Counted from the first letter of the stretch, positions 35,272 through 44,122 are shown. The stretch: DNA of 64,000 nt from Streptomyces sp. CB01580 (GCF_001905795.1 NZ_LIXJ01000006.1:62001-126000); one strand, 5' to 3'. A program made the numbers and translations. The notes: generated from the letters alone by a model not told the origin.

Positions 35272-36186
35272 ATGGGGTTCTCCATGCAGCGTTCCAACTG
35301 GCCACTCCTTGACGGCCGCACCCGGCCGCTCAAGATGAAGGAGTGGGGCGACCTGGCTATCATGGACCCCGACGCCGACAAGCAGCCACGCGGACACGGG
35401 TTCCTGGCGGCCGAGAAGGACTGGCTGCACATCGACGCCGGAAACGCCCTGGAGAACCCCATCGTCACCCTCTACACCGGAGACGACCCGGGAACGGAGA
35501 GCGGCTGGGCCGAGCTCGAAGAGATCACCGTGATTTCCACGACCGACTTCCTCGCCCTGTGCGACAGCGGATACGAGCCACTACGCAAAGAGAATCTCGC
35601 CACCGCGGGAGCCGGCCCCTACCTGATCCGCGTCCATGCCAGTGACCGGTCGTCGGACGGCAAGAAGCCCCGCTTCCTCATCCAGGTCGTCCCCGGCGAG
35701 CGTACGGGAGCCGAGCCCGAGCCGGCCTCCTCCACGATCGAGGAGTCCGCCGGTCCGCTCCTGGTGCGGACATCCTTCGAGCAACCAGATGAGTGGGCAC
35801 GCTTGCTCCACGTCCTCGAAGGAGGATCGGAGCACTACAAGTCGATTACCGTCATCGACACCCGCGCCTACGCGGGCTTCACACCAGGTCAGATCCGGGC
35901 GCGGATCAGGCGAGATGACGAGGAATGGCCCAGCAGTACTTTCGTCCTGATCGCCGACGAGCGCACGCTGGCCTCCGCAGAGTTCCCGTTGCTGGCCTTG
36001 AACAACCTGCCCGACGAAGATGACGATCCGGTCAGGATCACCCTCGCAGCGGCCGTGGCCGGCCCAGAACTGTGTTCCGCGGGGCAGCGCACGGGGTCCG
36101 GGCGTGGTCGGCGGTGTTGTCGTCTGAGGGAGGAGGTATGCAACGCCGGAAAAGCACTTGATCCGCTGGCTACGGTTTCCGTATGA
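35272..36186 (+). CDS. DUF6924-like protein with an altered C-terminus
   Basis: 304 aa. Residues 1-145 form an unrecognised N-terminal domain (LKMKEWGDLAIMDPDADKQP; WAELEEITVISTTDFLALCD). Residues about 155-265 carry the DUF6924 signature PLLVRTSFEQPDEWARLLHV, ITVIDTRAYAGFTPGQ and TFVLIADERTLASAEFPLLA. The final 40 residues (QRTGSGRGRRCCRLREEVC) are Arg/Cys-rich and do not fit the family, suggesting a 3' frameshift. Its stop overlaps the GNAT start (ATGA). It follows the broken nuclease; an immunity-type partnership is conceivable but not shown by the sequence. Confidence 0.65.
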   Translation: MGFSMQRSNWPLLDGRTRPLKMKEWGDLAIMDPDADKQPRGHGFLAAEKDWLHIDAGNALENPIVTLYTGDDPGTESGWAELEEITVISTTDFLALCDSGYEPLRKENLATAGAGPYLIRVHASDRSSDGKKPRFLIQVVPGERTGAEPEPASSTIEESAGPLLVRTSFEQPDEWARLLHVLEGGSEHYKSITVIDTRAYAGFTPGQIRARIRRDDEEWPSSTFVLIADERTLASAEFPLLALNNLPDEDDDPVRITLAAAVAGPELCSAGQRTGSGRGRRCCRLREEVCNAGKALDPLATVSV

Positions 36187-36710
36187 CGACTACGCTCCGC
36201 CTGGAAACGGTTACTGCCGCCAACTTCGATGTCGCGATCGGTCTGAAGGTTCGCCCTGACCAGGAGCACCTGGTGGCGCCGGTGATGAAGTCCCTCGCCG
36301 AGGCATACGTATACCTCGACATAGCTTGGCCCCGCCTCATCTTCGACGGCGACCGGCCTGTCGGCTTCCTCATGGGCTTCCTCGACATCGACTTCGCGGG
36401 CGATGGCAAGGGCGCCGACATCCGCTCGGGACTGTGGCGGCTCAACATCGCGGCCGGCGAACAGGGACGCGGATACGGCCGCTTCGCGGTCGAGTCCGTG
36501 GCAGCCGAAATCCGCCGCCGTGGCGGCACCCGACTGACCACCACCTGGCACCCGGGCGAGGACGGCCCCGAGGGTTTCTACCTTGGGTTGGGCTTCCGAC
36601 TGACCGGGGAGATGAGCGGGGATCAGAAGGTTGGGGAGCTGGAGTTGGGAATGGCGGATCCGCTGAGCGGCGCAGTGCACCTGCCGGGTGTGGAAGGTTC
36701 TTCCGTGTAG
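36183..36710 (+). CDS. GNAT family N-acetyltransferase
   Basis: 175 aa starting in the ATGA overlap with the preceding gene. The order of GNAT motifs is clear: RLIFDGDRPVGFLMGFLDID (motif C/D), WRLNIAAGEQGRGYGRFAVE (acetyl-CoA pyrophosphate loop, Q/RxxGxG/A form QGRGYG at about 98-103), and EGFYLGLGFRLTGEM (motif B). The opening LETVTAANFDVAIGLKVRPD resembles BltD/SpeG-type polyamine or small-amine acetyltransferases. The last 15 residues (GAVHLPGVEGSSV) look like random extension. The substrate is unknown. Confidence 0.85.
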   Translation: MTTTLRLETVTAANFDVAIGLKVRPDQEHLVAPVMKSLAEAYVYLDIAWPRLIFDGDRPVGFLMGFLDIDFAGDGKGADIRSGLWRLNIAAGEQGRGYGRFAVESVAAEIRRRGGTRLTTTWHPGEDGPEGFYLGLGFRLTGEMSGDQKVGELELGMADPLSGAVHLPGVEGSSV

Positions 36711-36734
36711 AGGTCGGTTTGCCTCGCGCCCTAG

Positions 36735-36812
36735 TCAGGCGGCCGCTTCGGGTCGTGATTCGTAGAAGGTTCCGTCGCGGAGCATGGCGAACAGCACGTC
36801 GACACGGGCCGG
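36735..36812 (-). pseudogene. IS110-type transposase 3' end
   Basis: ARVDVLFAMLRDGTFYESRP, EAAA, stop: the C-terminal tail of IS110-family transposases (usual form RRxxVLxAMLRDGTxY). Only 25 residues remain. Confidence 0.65.
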
Positions 36813-36885
36813 TCGGCATCATGGTTCCAGGCCCCGAGCGGGGCCGCCGACGACCTGATGGTGAGCACCGTGGGGGCCGCCGCTG

Positions 36886-38160
36886 TCACAGGCGGATCAC
36901 GACCAGGGCGGTGTCGTCGGTGGTACCGGAAGGTGGGGTCAGGTCGTCCAGGAGTGCGTCAGCAAGCGTTTCGGGGTCGGTGCCCTGGTGCCCGGCGAGG
37001 GAGTTGGCAAGCCGGTTCAGGCCGACGTCGATGTCCTCGCGACGGCGTTCGATCAGCCCATCGGTATACAGCACAAGGGTGGCCCCCTCGGTAAACGGGG
37101 CCTCGGTCTGAGGACGGGGCCTGTGCTCGGGGCGGGCGCCGAGAGGGGGGTCGGTGGCCTGGTCGAGGAATTCCACGGTGCCGTCGGGGTGCAGCAGTGC
37201 CGGTGGAGGGTGGCCTGCGCTGCTGTAGGCAATGGAGCGGTTGATGCTGTCGATGACACACAGGACCGTCGTCGTTGACTCCGCACCGTCGACCGACCGG
37301 GCGTACAGACCAAGAGCTTCCAGGGCCTGGGCGGGGCCGTCGGCGATGTGGGAAGCGGCGCCGAGGGCACTGCGCAGCTGGCCCATGACACAGGCGGCAG
37401 CCAGGCCGCAGCCGACGACGTCGCCGACGGCCACCGCGATACGGCCGTCGAGCAGTTCGACGAGGTCGTACCAGTCCCCGCACACATTCAACGCTCCGAC
37501 AGCCGGGCGGTAGCGCACTGCTGCATGGTGATGCCTTAAAGGCGCAGGGGTGGGAAGCATCGCCTCCTGCAGGCTCAGAGCGACTTCATGTTCGCTGGCA
37601 TGCGCCTCGCGCAGCCGTTCGTTGACCTCCTGCAACTCCCGGGCCTTGGTGTACAGCTCGGCTTCCAGCGCTGTCGCCCGGTCCTTACCACGTCGGGTAC
37701 GGACGAGCTCGGTGATGTCCTCCTCCAGGTGCAGCAGCAGCGCCACCCGCCCATCCGGGTCGAAGACGGGGACATTGACCGGGCTCCAGTACCGCTCCTC
37801 CCACACCCCGGGCCGGTCCGGGTACTCCACGTCGTAGCGGTGAAGCGTCATGGCGTCGCGCTCACCGGTGGCGGCCACCCACCGCAACGACGCCTGCAGC
37901 TTGCGCATACCGGTTACCGCAGGGTTCTTCGGATCGTCCGGGAACGCATCATGCAGGTAACGGCCCACCACCTGGTCACGGGCACGCCCCATGCTGCGCA
38001 GGAACGCCTCATTGACATCGGCGTACACCAGGTCCGTCTTGAACAAGGCCACCGCGCGCGGCAGCGCCTGGAAAACAGCCTCGTAGTCGATCTCGGATGC
38101 GTTCACCATGCCACCTGCCAGCGCCGCTGTGTCGATCACGTGCTCCGTCACGATATGCAC
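36886..38160 (-). CDS. PAS-PP2C (RsbU/SpoIIE-type) serine phosphatase
   Basis: GTG 38160 with GGAG upstream gives 424 aa. A PAS domain (about 20-145; YEAVFQALPRAVALFKTDLV, YWSPVNVPVFDPDGRVALLL) and a coiled-coil linker (LEAELYTKARELQEVNERLR) precede a SpoIIE phosphatase domain with GDWYDLVELLDGRIAVAVGD, LVLYTDGLIERRREDIDVGL and SGTTDDTALVVIRL. Metal-binding Asp residues are conserved, although the usual GDVxGHG is GDVVGCG. Streptomyces has many such phosphatases that dephosphorylate anti-anti-sigma factors. A TTA codon (37537-37539) implies bldA control. A separate upstream extension is open but has no start signals. Confidence 0.88.
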   Translation of the reverse strand: MHIVTEHVIDTAALAGGMVNASEIDYEAVFQALPRAVALFKTDLVYADVNEAFLRSMGRARDQVVGRYLHDAFPDDPKNPAVTGMRKLQASLRWVAATGERDAMTLHRYDVEYPDRPGVWEERYWSPVNVPVFDPDGRVALLLHLEEDITELVRTRRGKDRATALEAELYTKARELQEVNERLREAHASEHEVALSLQEAMLPTPAPLRHHHAAVRYRPAVGALNVCGDWYDLVELLDGRIAVAVGDVVGCGLAAACVMGQLRSALGAASHIADGPAQALEALGLYARSVDGAESTTTVLCVIDSINRSIAYSSAGHPPPALLHPDGTVEFLDQATDPPLGARPEHRPRPQTEAPFTEGATLVLYTDGLIERRREDIDVGLNRLANSLAGHQGTDPETLADALLDDLTPPSGTTDDTALVVIRL

Positions 38161-38398
38161 CAGCGTGACTCCAGAGAGGACAGCACACCCGTGTCTGCAG
38201 AAATGAGCAGCTGAGAGAGACGACGGACGAGGCCAGGGCCGCTTGCGTACCCCTGGTCGCCACTCGCAGAACACCTCGCAAATGGTGGGGTTCTGAGAGG
38301 ACGGTTCGTAAGACTTTGAGTGGTTCTGTCGTCGCCTGATGGTGTGGGTGCGGGCGGAATCTGCCGGTCCGCAGCCGATGGTCTGTTGGGGTGGCGGG

Positions 38399-39247
38399 GT
38401 GAGTGAATGCACGCCGTACCCAAGCGACTTATCGGACGATCAGTGGGCTCTGATCGAGCCGGTGATCACGGCGTGGAAGGAACGGCATCGCTCGGTCAGA
38501 GGCCACCAGGGCGCCTACGCGATGAGAGAGATCGTGAACGCGCTCCTCTACCAGGGCCGGACCGGCTGCCAGTGGGCCTACCTCCCGCACGATCTGCCGC
38601 TGAAGAGCGCGACGTACTACTACTTCGCCGCCTGGCGCGACGACGGAACCGACCAGGTCATCCATGAACTCCTGCGCTGCCAGATGAGGGAGAAGGCCCG
38701 CCGATTAGAGGACCCGACCCTGCTGGTCCTGGACACCCAGAGTGTCCACGTGGCCGCTGGGGTCCCTGCCGCCACGACCGGCCGGGATCCGGTGAGGAAG
38801 GTCCCGGGCCGCAAGCGGGGACTGGCCGTTGACGTGCTCGGTCTGGTCATCGCCGTCATCGTGCTGGCCGCGAACACGCACGACAACGCCGCGGGGGTCG
38901 CCCTGCTGAACCAGGTCGTCGAGCACGCCGGAGAAACCGTCCGTAAGGCCCTGGTCGATCAGGGCTTCAAGAACCAGGTCGTCGCGCACGGCAGCGGCCT
39001 GGGCATCGAGGTCGAGATCGTCGAACGAATCCCGCAGGAGGCGGGGTTCGTCCCGCAGCCGAAGCGGTGGAAGGTCGAGCAGACCTACGGCGGCTTGATA
39101 CTGCACCGGCGCCTGGTCCGCGACTACGAGCACCGCCTGTCCTCCTCCGCCTCGCGCGTCTACTGGGCGATGACCCACGTCATGGTCCGCCGCCTGACCG
39201 GAGCGAGCACCCCCACCTGGCGCGACGAGGAAGCGGTGACGGCGTGA
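38399..39247 (+). CDS. IS5-family transposase
   Basis: GTG 38399 gives 282 aa. The N-terminal DUF4096 domain shows YPSDLSDDQWALIEPVI and NALLYQGRTGCQWAYLPHDL; the DDE domain shows LLVLDTQSVHVAAG (first Asp), RKRGLAVDVLGLVIAVIVLA, KALVDQGFKNQVV (second Asp) and PKRWKVEQTYGGLILHRRLV (catalytic Glu in the YREK-like region). The gene is uninterrupted. The accessory frame begins at its stop (GTGA). Confidence 0.93.
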   Translation: MSECTPYPSDLSDDQWALIEPVITAWKERHRSVRGHQGAYAMREIVNALLYQGRTGCQWAYLPHDLPLKSATYYYFAAWRDDGTDQVIHELLRCQMREKARRLEDPTLLVLDTQSVHVAAGVPAATTGRDPVRKVPGRKRGLAVDVLGLVIAVIVLAANTHDNAAGVALLNQVVEHAGETVRKALVDQGFKNQVVAHGSGLGIEVEIVERIPQEAGFVPQPKRWKVEQTYGGLILHRRLVRDYEHRLSSSASRVYWAMTHVMVRRLTGASTPTWRDEEAVTA

Positions 39248-39649
39248 ACATCGAGCCCTTGCTCGACGCGCTCGACCTCCAGGAAGACGCCGCCCGGGCC
39301 CTGGCCGACGAACTCCGCACGCAGATCGACGAACTGCAGGACCGGCTGCGGGAGGCTGAGACCCATCTCGAGTACCTCGCGATCACCAGGAAGACCGTCA
39401 CTGCTCTCGCTGACCGTCTCCCGGTCCAGTCGGCCTCGCCAGACCTGCCCGAGCACCCGGACTACCCCCGCATCCTCACCGTCTTCAACGAGGCCACCGG
39501 CCCCCTCCGAGCTCGCGACGTCTGCACAAGCCCTCGACCACGAACTGCTGCCGAAGAACATCGAAGGCACCCGCGCCAAGCTGAAACGCCTCGTCAAGCT
39601 TAACGTCCTCACCAAGGTCGACGCAGGCAGCTTCGTCAGGAAGCAGTAG
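39244..39649 (+). pseudogene. IS accessory gene, frameshifted near its end
   Basis: It starts at GTG 39244 overlapping the transposase stop: VNIEPLLDALDLQEDAARAL, a coiled coil (ADELRTQIDELQDRLREAET) and a winged-helix-like part HPDYPRILTVFNEATGPLRA. Near 39523 the frame shifts; the continuation is ALDHELLPKNIEGTRAKLKR and ends VDAGSFVRKQ at TAG 39647-39649. Without the shift it would be about 134 aa. Its function is unknown. Confidence 0.75.
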
Positions 39650-39796
39650 CCGACGGAAGCTCCGCGACCAGCAGCCTTGCCCCAACCTCACCCAGAAACG
39701 GATATCAGCTCTCGAACCCGTCCTCTGATCACCTGGCTCAAGTCTCACCTCGGTGATCACGAAGGACATCCGGATCCGCGTGCGTCGCGCCTCGGC

Positions 39797-40060
39797 TCAG
39801 CTCCCCCTCGGCACCTCGATGTCGTAGACCAGCGCATACACGATGTCCCGGGCCTGGCGTAGGTCGTAGCCCGTCGCGTCCACGATCACCTTGACCGCCC
39901 GGAGGGTGTCGCCACCCAGCATGAACATGCGCGCGTCGGCCTGCGCCTCGGCCGGAACCGGCAGGACACGGGCTCGCCGTGGATCCACGCTCCGCGGGAT
40001 CCTCGGCAGCCCGCCCTCCTTTTTCCTGCCTCCCAACACCTTCAGTCCCCAATCCCTCAT
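39797..40060 (-). CDS. small protein with an L7/L12-like C-terminal helix motif
   Basis: 87 aa: a basic N-terminal part (MRDWGLKVLGGRKKEGGLPR) and a C-terminal segment DTLRAVKVIVDATGYDLRQA, RDIVYAL, resembling the helix-turn of ribosomal L7/L12-like small proteins (xxIKxxRxxTGxxLxxAKxxV). It lies between an intact IS and an IS end remnant, with an in-frame stop just upstream, so it may be a leftover 3' part of a longer gene. Confidence 0.4.
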   Translation of the reverse strand: MRDWGLKVLGGRKKEGGLPRIPRSVDPRRARVLPVPAEAQADARMFMLGGDTLRAVKVIVDATGYDLRQARDIVYALVYDIEVPRGS

Positions 40061-40144
40061 CCGTACGACCAGTTCGTGGAGCGCATCCTATGCGGCCTGG
40101 CGCTCAGGCAGATTCAACGTCCTCGCCGAAGCCGACGCCGGTGC

Positions 40145-40237
40145 TTTGCCAGGAGGCAGTAGTCGGCCGAAGCCCCGGGACCAGCAGCCTTGCCCCAACC
40201 TCACCCAGATTCGGATATCAGCTCACGAACCGTCCTC
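40145..40237 (+). mobile_element. solo right end of a related IS5-type element
   Basis: The sequence from FARRQ-stop (end of an accessory gene) through GACCAGCAGCCTTGCCCCAA and GGATATCAGCTC to CGAACCGTCCTC matches the right end of the intact element (39640-39725). TGA follows here too (40238-40240). The rest of this copy is gone. Confidence 0.8.
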
Positions 40238-40423
40238 TGAGACGCGGTTTTGCCAGATCCCTGGCCTGCGGCGGCATCCACCGTCACGGCCTCATACACC
40301 TCCAAGCCTGCCGCTGCTTGCTCACGCGCCGCCTCGCCCCGATACCGGTGTCTCCCAGCTGATCAACAGCCCGTGCCCGATGCTGTAGCCCCTGAGGCCT
40401 CGGACGTGTGAGTACGCTCCTGG

Positions 40424-41065
40424 TCACCAGGAGGACGGGGGTGAGGTGCGGGTGACCACCGTGGGAAGCTGTCCGTTCTCGATCGCCTGCCGTGGTAGTG
40501 ACAGCCCGAAGTACTCACCGGCGGCCTTCAGCACTCGGCGCTTCTCTTCGGCAGGTGACAGCTCCTCGTCCTCGCCGAGCAGGACATCGATGCAGTCTTC
40601 CGGCGGGATGACTCCGGCCGCTTCCAGCGCCGGGCGCAGCAGGTCGGGCTGGGCTCCGGCGGGGTCGTAGCCGAAGCCCAACTCGAAGTGCAGCTGTACC
40701 TCCCCGTCGGCGAGATACGTGAAGAAGGAGGGCGGATCGTCCGGCCGTGGGTCGAGGATCAGAACCTCGGCGCCGCGGGACACGGCCGGGTCCAAGGTCC
40801 AGCCTTCGCTGCCCACGCACTCCACGATGAATGACCAGTCGCCGCTTTGGCCGATGCGGCCCGCGCGGTAGATCTCCGCGAGGTCGACCATGCGGTGCGC
40901 TTCCTGGATGGTGAGGGCGGGCCCGACCTCGACAGGCTCGTGGTCGGCCATGCGCTCGGCCAGCTGCTGGGGGCTGAGGCCACGGGCGCAAGTGATGTAC
41001 AAGTCGGTGGCGCTCGGGCTTGCGCCACGCCAGGCGTCGGCGACCCATGCGAGATCGTCGGTCAT
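40424..41065 (-). CDS. DUF6461 family protein
   Basis: 213 aa beginning MTDDLAWVADAWRGASPSAT and containing YITCARGLSPQQLAERM, SGDWSFIVECVGSEGW and VQLHFELGFGYDPAGAQPDL, the pattern of DUF6461 proteins, which are common single-gene proteins in Streptomyces. It is acidic and has no signal peptide or membrane helix. Some members of this group sit beside toxins, and here a NucA/NucB-type nuclease remnant lies upstream, but no functional test of that idea is visible in the sequence. The gene appears intact. Confidence 0.8.
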   Translation of the reverse strand: MTDDLAWVADAWRGASPSATDLYITCARGLSPQQLAERMADHEPVEVGPALTIQEAHRMVDLAEIYRAGRIGQSGDWSFIVECVGSEGWTLDPAVSRGAEVLILDPRPDDPPSFFTYLADGEVQLHFELGFGYDPAGAQPDLLRPALEAAGVIPPEDCIDVLLGEDEELSPAEEKRRVLKAAGEYFGLSLPRQAIENGQLPTVVTRTSPPSSW

Positions 41066-41152
41066 TGGAGATTTTCCCTTTCGTGCACGACGTGGGGCTG
41101 GTGGGGCACAGCGAGAGTCAGCACTGTGCCCCCACCAGCGTTCAGCAGCCTG

Positions 41153-41517
41153 TTACGGCCTCGGAACCGTGCAGGCCACGGTCACCTTGGACGCGTCGCA
41201 GTGCGCGAACCGGGGGAAGTCCACCCAGTACGGGTCCTTGTCCAGCATCCGGTACTTGCCCGAGAAGCCTCCGCTGAACGCTCCACCCATCGAGGTGGAG
41301 TTGATCCAACCTGACATGGCCGAGCGGCCACACACCTCCGTCCACGTCGGAGCAGCCTCACGGCTGTCGTCGTACAGGTGCCATTCGCCCTGCTTGACCC
41401 GGGTGGCATAGGTCTGTACGCAGTCGTGGCCGGTGTCGACCTCGTTCATGCCGTCCACGCTGACGGGCATGCCGCCGGAGTTGTAGGTAGAGGCGTAGGC
41501 GAACTCATCGCACGATG
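41153..41517 (-). pseudogene. NucA/NucB-type secreted nuclease, C-terminal remnant
   Basis: Reading down the minus strand from 41517: ASCDEFAYASTYNSGG (the CDEFxxAS active motif), CVQTYATRVKQGEWHLYDDS, TWTEVCGRSAMSGWINSTSM and YWVDFPRFAHCDASKVTVAC before the stop. This is the C-terminal half of a Cys-rich secreted nuclease family different from the one at 34183. No start codon or signal peptide precedes CDEF; the 5' half is missing at the junction with the HNH gene. Confidence 0.75.
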
Positions 41518-42161
41518 CCTTGTCGGTCGGCCACCACCGCCCCCTCCACCGCTACCGCCGCCACCCCCACACCGCCGCCTCCATCGGCCGGACCCCGACC
41601 GTCCGTGACCTCCCCGAACCACCCGACGCCACCAAGGCCCGTGAGCTGCTCGCGGGCCTCGTCGTGGCCGGTGAGAACGACGCCCCCGGCTACAGCCGTT
41701 CCAAGTTCCCGCACTGGATCACCCAGTACGGCGCCTGCGACACTCGCGAGGCCGTGCTCCAGCGCGACGGCCGGGACGTGGTCCAGGACGTTCAGTGCCG
41801 GGCGGTGTCCGGGACTTGGTACTCGGAGTATGACGGAAAGACGGTTGCCTCGGCCTCGGGTATCGACATCGACCACATTGTGCCGCTCAAGGAAGCCTGG
41901 TGCTCCGGGGCGTCCGAGTGGTCGACGGGGGAGCGGCGGGCGTTCGCGAACGACCTGACGCATTCGCAGTTGATCGCGGTGTCGGCCGGCAGCAACCGTG
42001 CGAAGGGCGACAAGGACCCAGGCAACTGGCGCCCGCCGCTTCAGTCGTACCACTGCACCCACAGCCGCGCCTGGATCAGCGTGAAGTCCGACTACGCCCT
42101 CACCGCCAACCAGAGCGAGGTCGACGCCCTGTCCCGGATGCTCGACACCTGCTTCGCCTGA
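41518..42161 (+). CDS. HNH nuclease (GmrSD/DUF1524-like), N-terminus lost
   Basis: About 213 aa from TTG 41520. The conserved body begins at about residue 30: RELLAGLVVAGENDAPGYSR, KFPHWITQYGACDTREAVLQ, then DIDHIVPLKEAWCSGASEW (HNH core), DLTHSQLIAVSAGSNRAKGD and PGNWRPPLQSYHC. All HNH residues (D-H, N, K-x-D) are present. Relatives are secreted with a signal peptide; here the first 25 residues (HHRPLHRYRRHPH) are not one and look like a frame-shifted or rearranged joint. It is probably not exported. Confidence 0.7.
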
Positions 42162-42367
42162 TCCTTTCAGGCGAAGCACCCGGTGGCCGAGCAGGAACAC
42201 GGCCCGGGAGGCTGCCTGAGCGCCGGACGGTGACGTCCGGCCCTGACCCGCCGCCGAGACAGGGGAGACAGGACACCCCGCCCCGACCGCTGTCCCCGCG
42301 GCGACCCATCAACCCCTGGCCCGCGCTTCACCGCACCGAGGCCGGGGGCTCAAGAAAGAGGCACCTT

Positions 42368-42634
42368 GTGACCCGCACCATCACCGCACCAAACCCTCGC
42401 GGCATCCTCCGCGGCACCATCACGGCGCTCGTTGTCGCCGCCGCTTTCCTGGTCCCGGCCGCCCAGGCCGAAGCCACGGGCACGTGCGCGCCGCACACCA
42501 CCAGCGCGTGCAGGGCCGGCAGTCCGCATCCGGCGGGCGCGACAGCCCAGTGCAACGACGGGACCCACAGCTACTCGAAGACGTTCCGCGGCACTTGCAG
42601 CCACCACAGCGGCGTCCGCTACTGGTGCAAGTAG
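42368..42634 (+). CDS. small secreted DUF3761 protein
   Basis: GTG 42368 after AAAGAGG gives 88 aa with a Sec signal peptide (LRGTITALVVAAAFLVPAAQ, cleavage near AEA). The mature part has CNDGTHSYSKTFRGTCSHHS, GVRYWCK at the end, the DUF3761 signature, plus an additional Cys pair (CAPHTTSAC). The domain occurs alone in secreted proteins and beside nucleases; its role is unknown. It lies 206 bases after the HNH gene on the same strand. Confidence 0.8.
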   Translation: MTRTITAPNPRGILRGTITALVVAAAFLVPAAQAEATGTCAPHTTSACRAGSPHPAGATAQCNDGTHSYSKTFRGTCSHHSGVRYWCK

Positions 42635-42729
42635 GGCCAGAGACGGTCGGCCCTGGGACGGCGCACACCCCAGGACCGGCCACGCCTCGTCGGTTGCCCC
42701 GGCCCGCAGCGTGGTCCAGAGCGCTCCCG

Positions 42730-43200
42730 ATGCGATCGGCCGTGAATGCATCCGGGCCCTGCCTTCCCCTGCACCGCCTGCGATTCGACGATCCCGGCCC
42801 GCCCAGACGCACGACGCTGGCCGACGGCACCCTGGCCTGGACCCTGACCCGCTACGCCGATGTCTGCCAGGTGCTGGGCGATACCCGCTTCACGCGCTCC
42901 CCAGCACGAGGGTCAAACGCGCCGCTCCCGGCGGCCTCCAACCTGGCGAACAGCCCCGACGCTCTTCCCCGCCAGGAGGGCGACGAGCACCTGCGGCTGC
43001 GCCACCTCTTCCAGCGGATGCTCGATCCACGAGCCGTCGGCCACATGGAACCGTGGGTGGTCGGCGCCATCGACCAGGTGCTGGTCGAACTGGTCGGACG
43101 GGGATCACCGGCGGACCTGGTCGACGGCTTCACGAACCCCCTGCCCATGACGGTCATGAACCGACTGCTGAACATTCCGGACGTGGACCAGGAACAGTAG
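42730..43200 (+). pseudogene. cytochrome P450 N-terminal fragment
   Basis: 156 aa from ATG 42730: LHRLRFDDPGPPRRTTLADG, WTLTRYADVCQVLGDTRFTR, EGDEHLRLRHLFQRMLDPRA and TVMNRLLNIPDVDQEQ, then TAG. These are the first B-to-E helix segments of an actinobacterial CYP. The I helix, ExxR and heme Cys are missing, and no P450 sequence follows in any frame, so the gene is truncated by recombination. Confidence 0.85.
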
Positions 43201-43339
43201 CTCCGGTGCCCACGGCGTGGGGGGACACCATGCCCACACCTGCGAGAGACCGGCCGAGACGACATGTGATTTCGCGGCGAGCGGGCGAGCGGGTGAGCGT
43301 GGGGGAGAGCGGGAGACTGCGGGAGACCGCGAGGTGCTG

Positions 43340-43495
43340 CGGCTGGCGCGAGAACTCGACGAGGTGCCGGAAGTCGCTTTCCGTGCTGGGAGCGAGGACG
43401 ACGGCCACATCGATGTCGCCGTTGTCCAACCGTGTGAACGGATCCGCCCACGGCAGCTCGACCAGGCGCGTGAGTTCCGCGGGGAGCGTCGCGAT
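43340..43495 (-). pseudogene. possible LysR effector-domain fragment
   Basis: Minus frame: TIATLPAELTRLVELPWADP, FTRLDNGDIDVAVVLAP and SDFRHLVEFSRQPQHLAVSR. The DNGDIDVAVV element resembles the effector-binding domain of LysR regulators. A stop lies upstream and no DNA-binding part is present. Confidence 0.35.
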
Positions 43496-43513
43496 CGTTC
43501 GACCCGACGACTC

Positions 43514-44122
43514 CTACACTGCGCCCTGGAAATCGATCCGCGGCGGACGCTCCAGAGAGCGGGCCCAGGCCTGGGCGTCGTTGAGGCCGACGATGACGGT
43601 GGAGCCTTCCTGGCCGAGGACGCCGAGCGGCAGGGGCAGGACACGTTCGCCGTGCAGGGCGGGGAAGGCTGAGGTGAGCGCCGCGACGCCGGCGGAGACC
43701 GATACCGCGACATTCAGCACGTAGTCGATGATCAGCGAGGCGGCAGCGATCAGGCTGAGGCGCCGTCCCAGGTGGCGCCCGGCCACCGCGTACGCGCCGC
43801 CACCGTTGGGGAAGGCGGCGATCACCTGACGGTAGGAAATCGTCAGCGCTGCCAGGAGTACAACGATCGCCAGCGTGACCGGCAAGGTGAAGCCAAGACC
43901 CCGGCTGCCGGCCGCGGCCAGCACGATCACGATCGCCTCTGGCCCGTGGGCCACGGAGGCCAGAGCGTCCAGCGACAGTGCTGCCAGCCCCTGCGGCACA
44001 GTCGGCCGGTCCCGCTCCGAGCGCTCGGCGTTGGAACCTGGCGATTGGCCACCTGAGCCGTCGGCGTTCTCAGCGCGTGCAGATACCAGACCCCTCCAGT
44101 CCTGCAGGCCGGTCGGCTCCAC
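43514..44122 (-). pseudogene. APC-family amino acid permease, truncated after three helices
   Basis: 202 aa: ALSLDALASVAHGPEAIVIV, TLPVTLAIVVLLAALTISYR, FPNGGGAYAVAGRHLGRRLS and ASLIIDYVLNVAVSVSAGVA are the first helices of an APC permease (family proteins have 400-650 aa, 12-14 helices). After GERVLPLPLGVLG the sequence changes to QEGSTVIVGLNDAQAWARSL and stops, so the 3' part comes from elsewhere. Confidence 0.75.

Larger units (their letters stand above)
38297..39725 (+). mobile_element. IS5-family insertion sequence with TGA target duplication
   Basis: The element is 1429 bp. The left end GAGGACGGTTCG matches the right end in reverse complement (GAGGACGGGTTCG, one extra G). TGA directly flanks both ends (38294-38296 and 39726-39728), a 3-bp duplication. 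It carries an intact transposase and an overlapping accessory gene with a frameshift. It sits between the phosphatase promoter region and a small gene. Confidence 0.85.
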
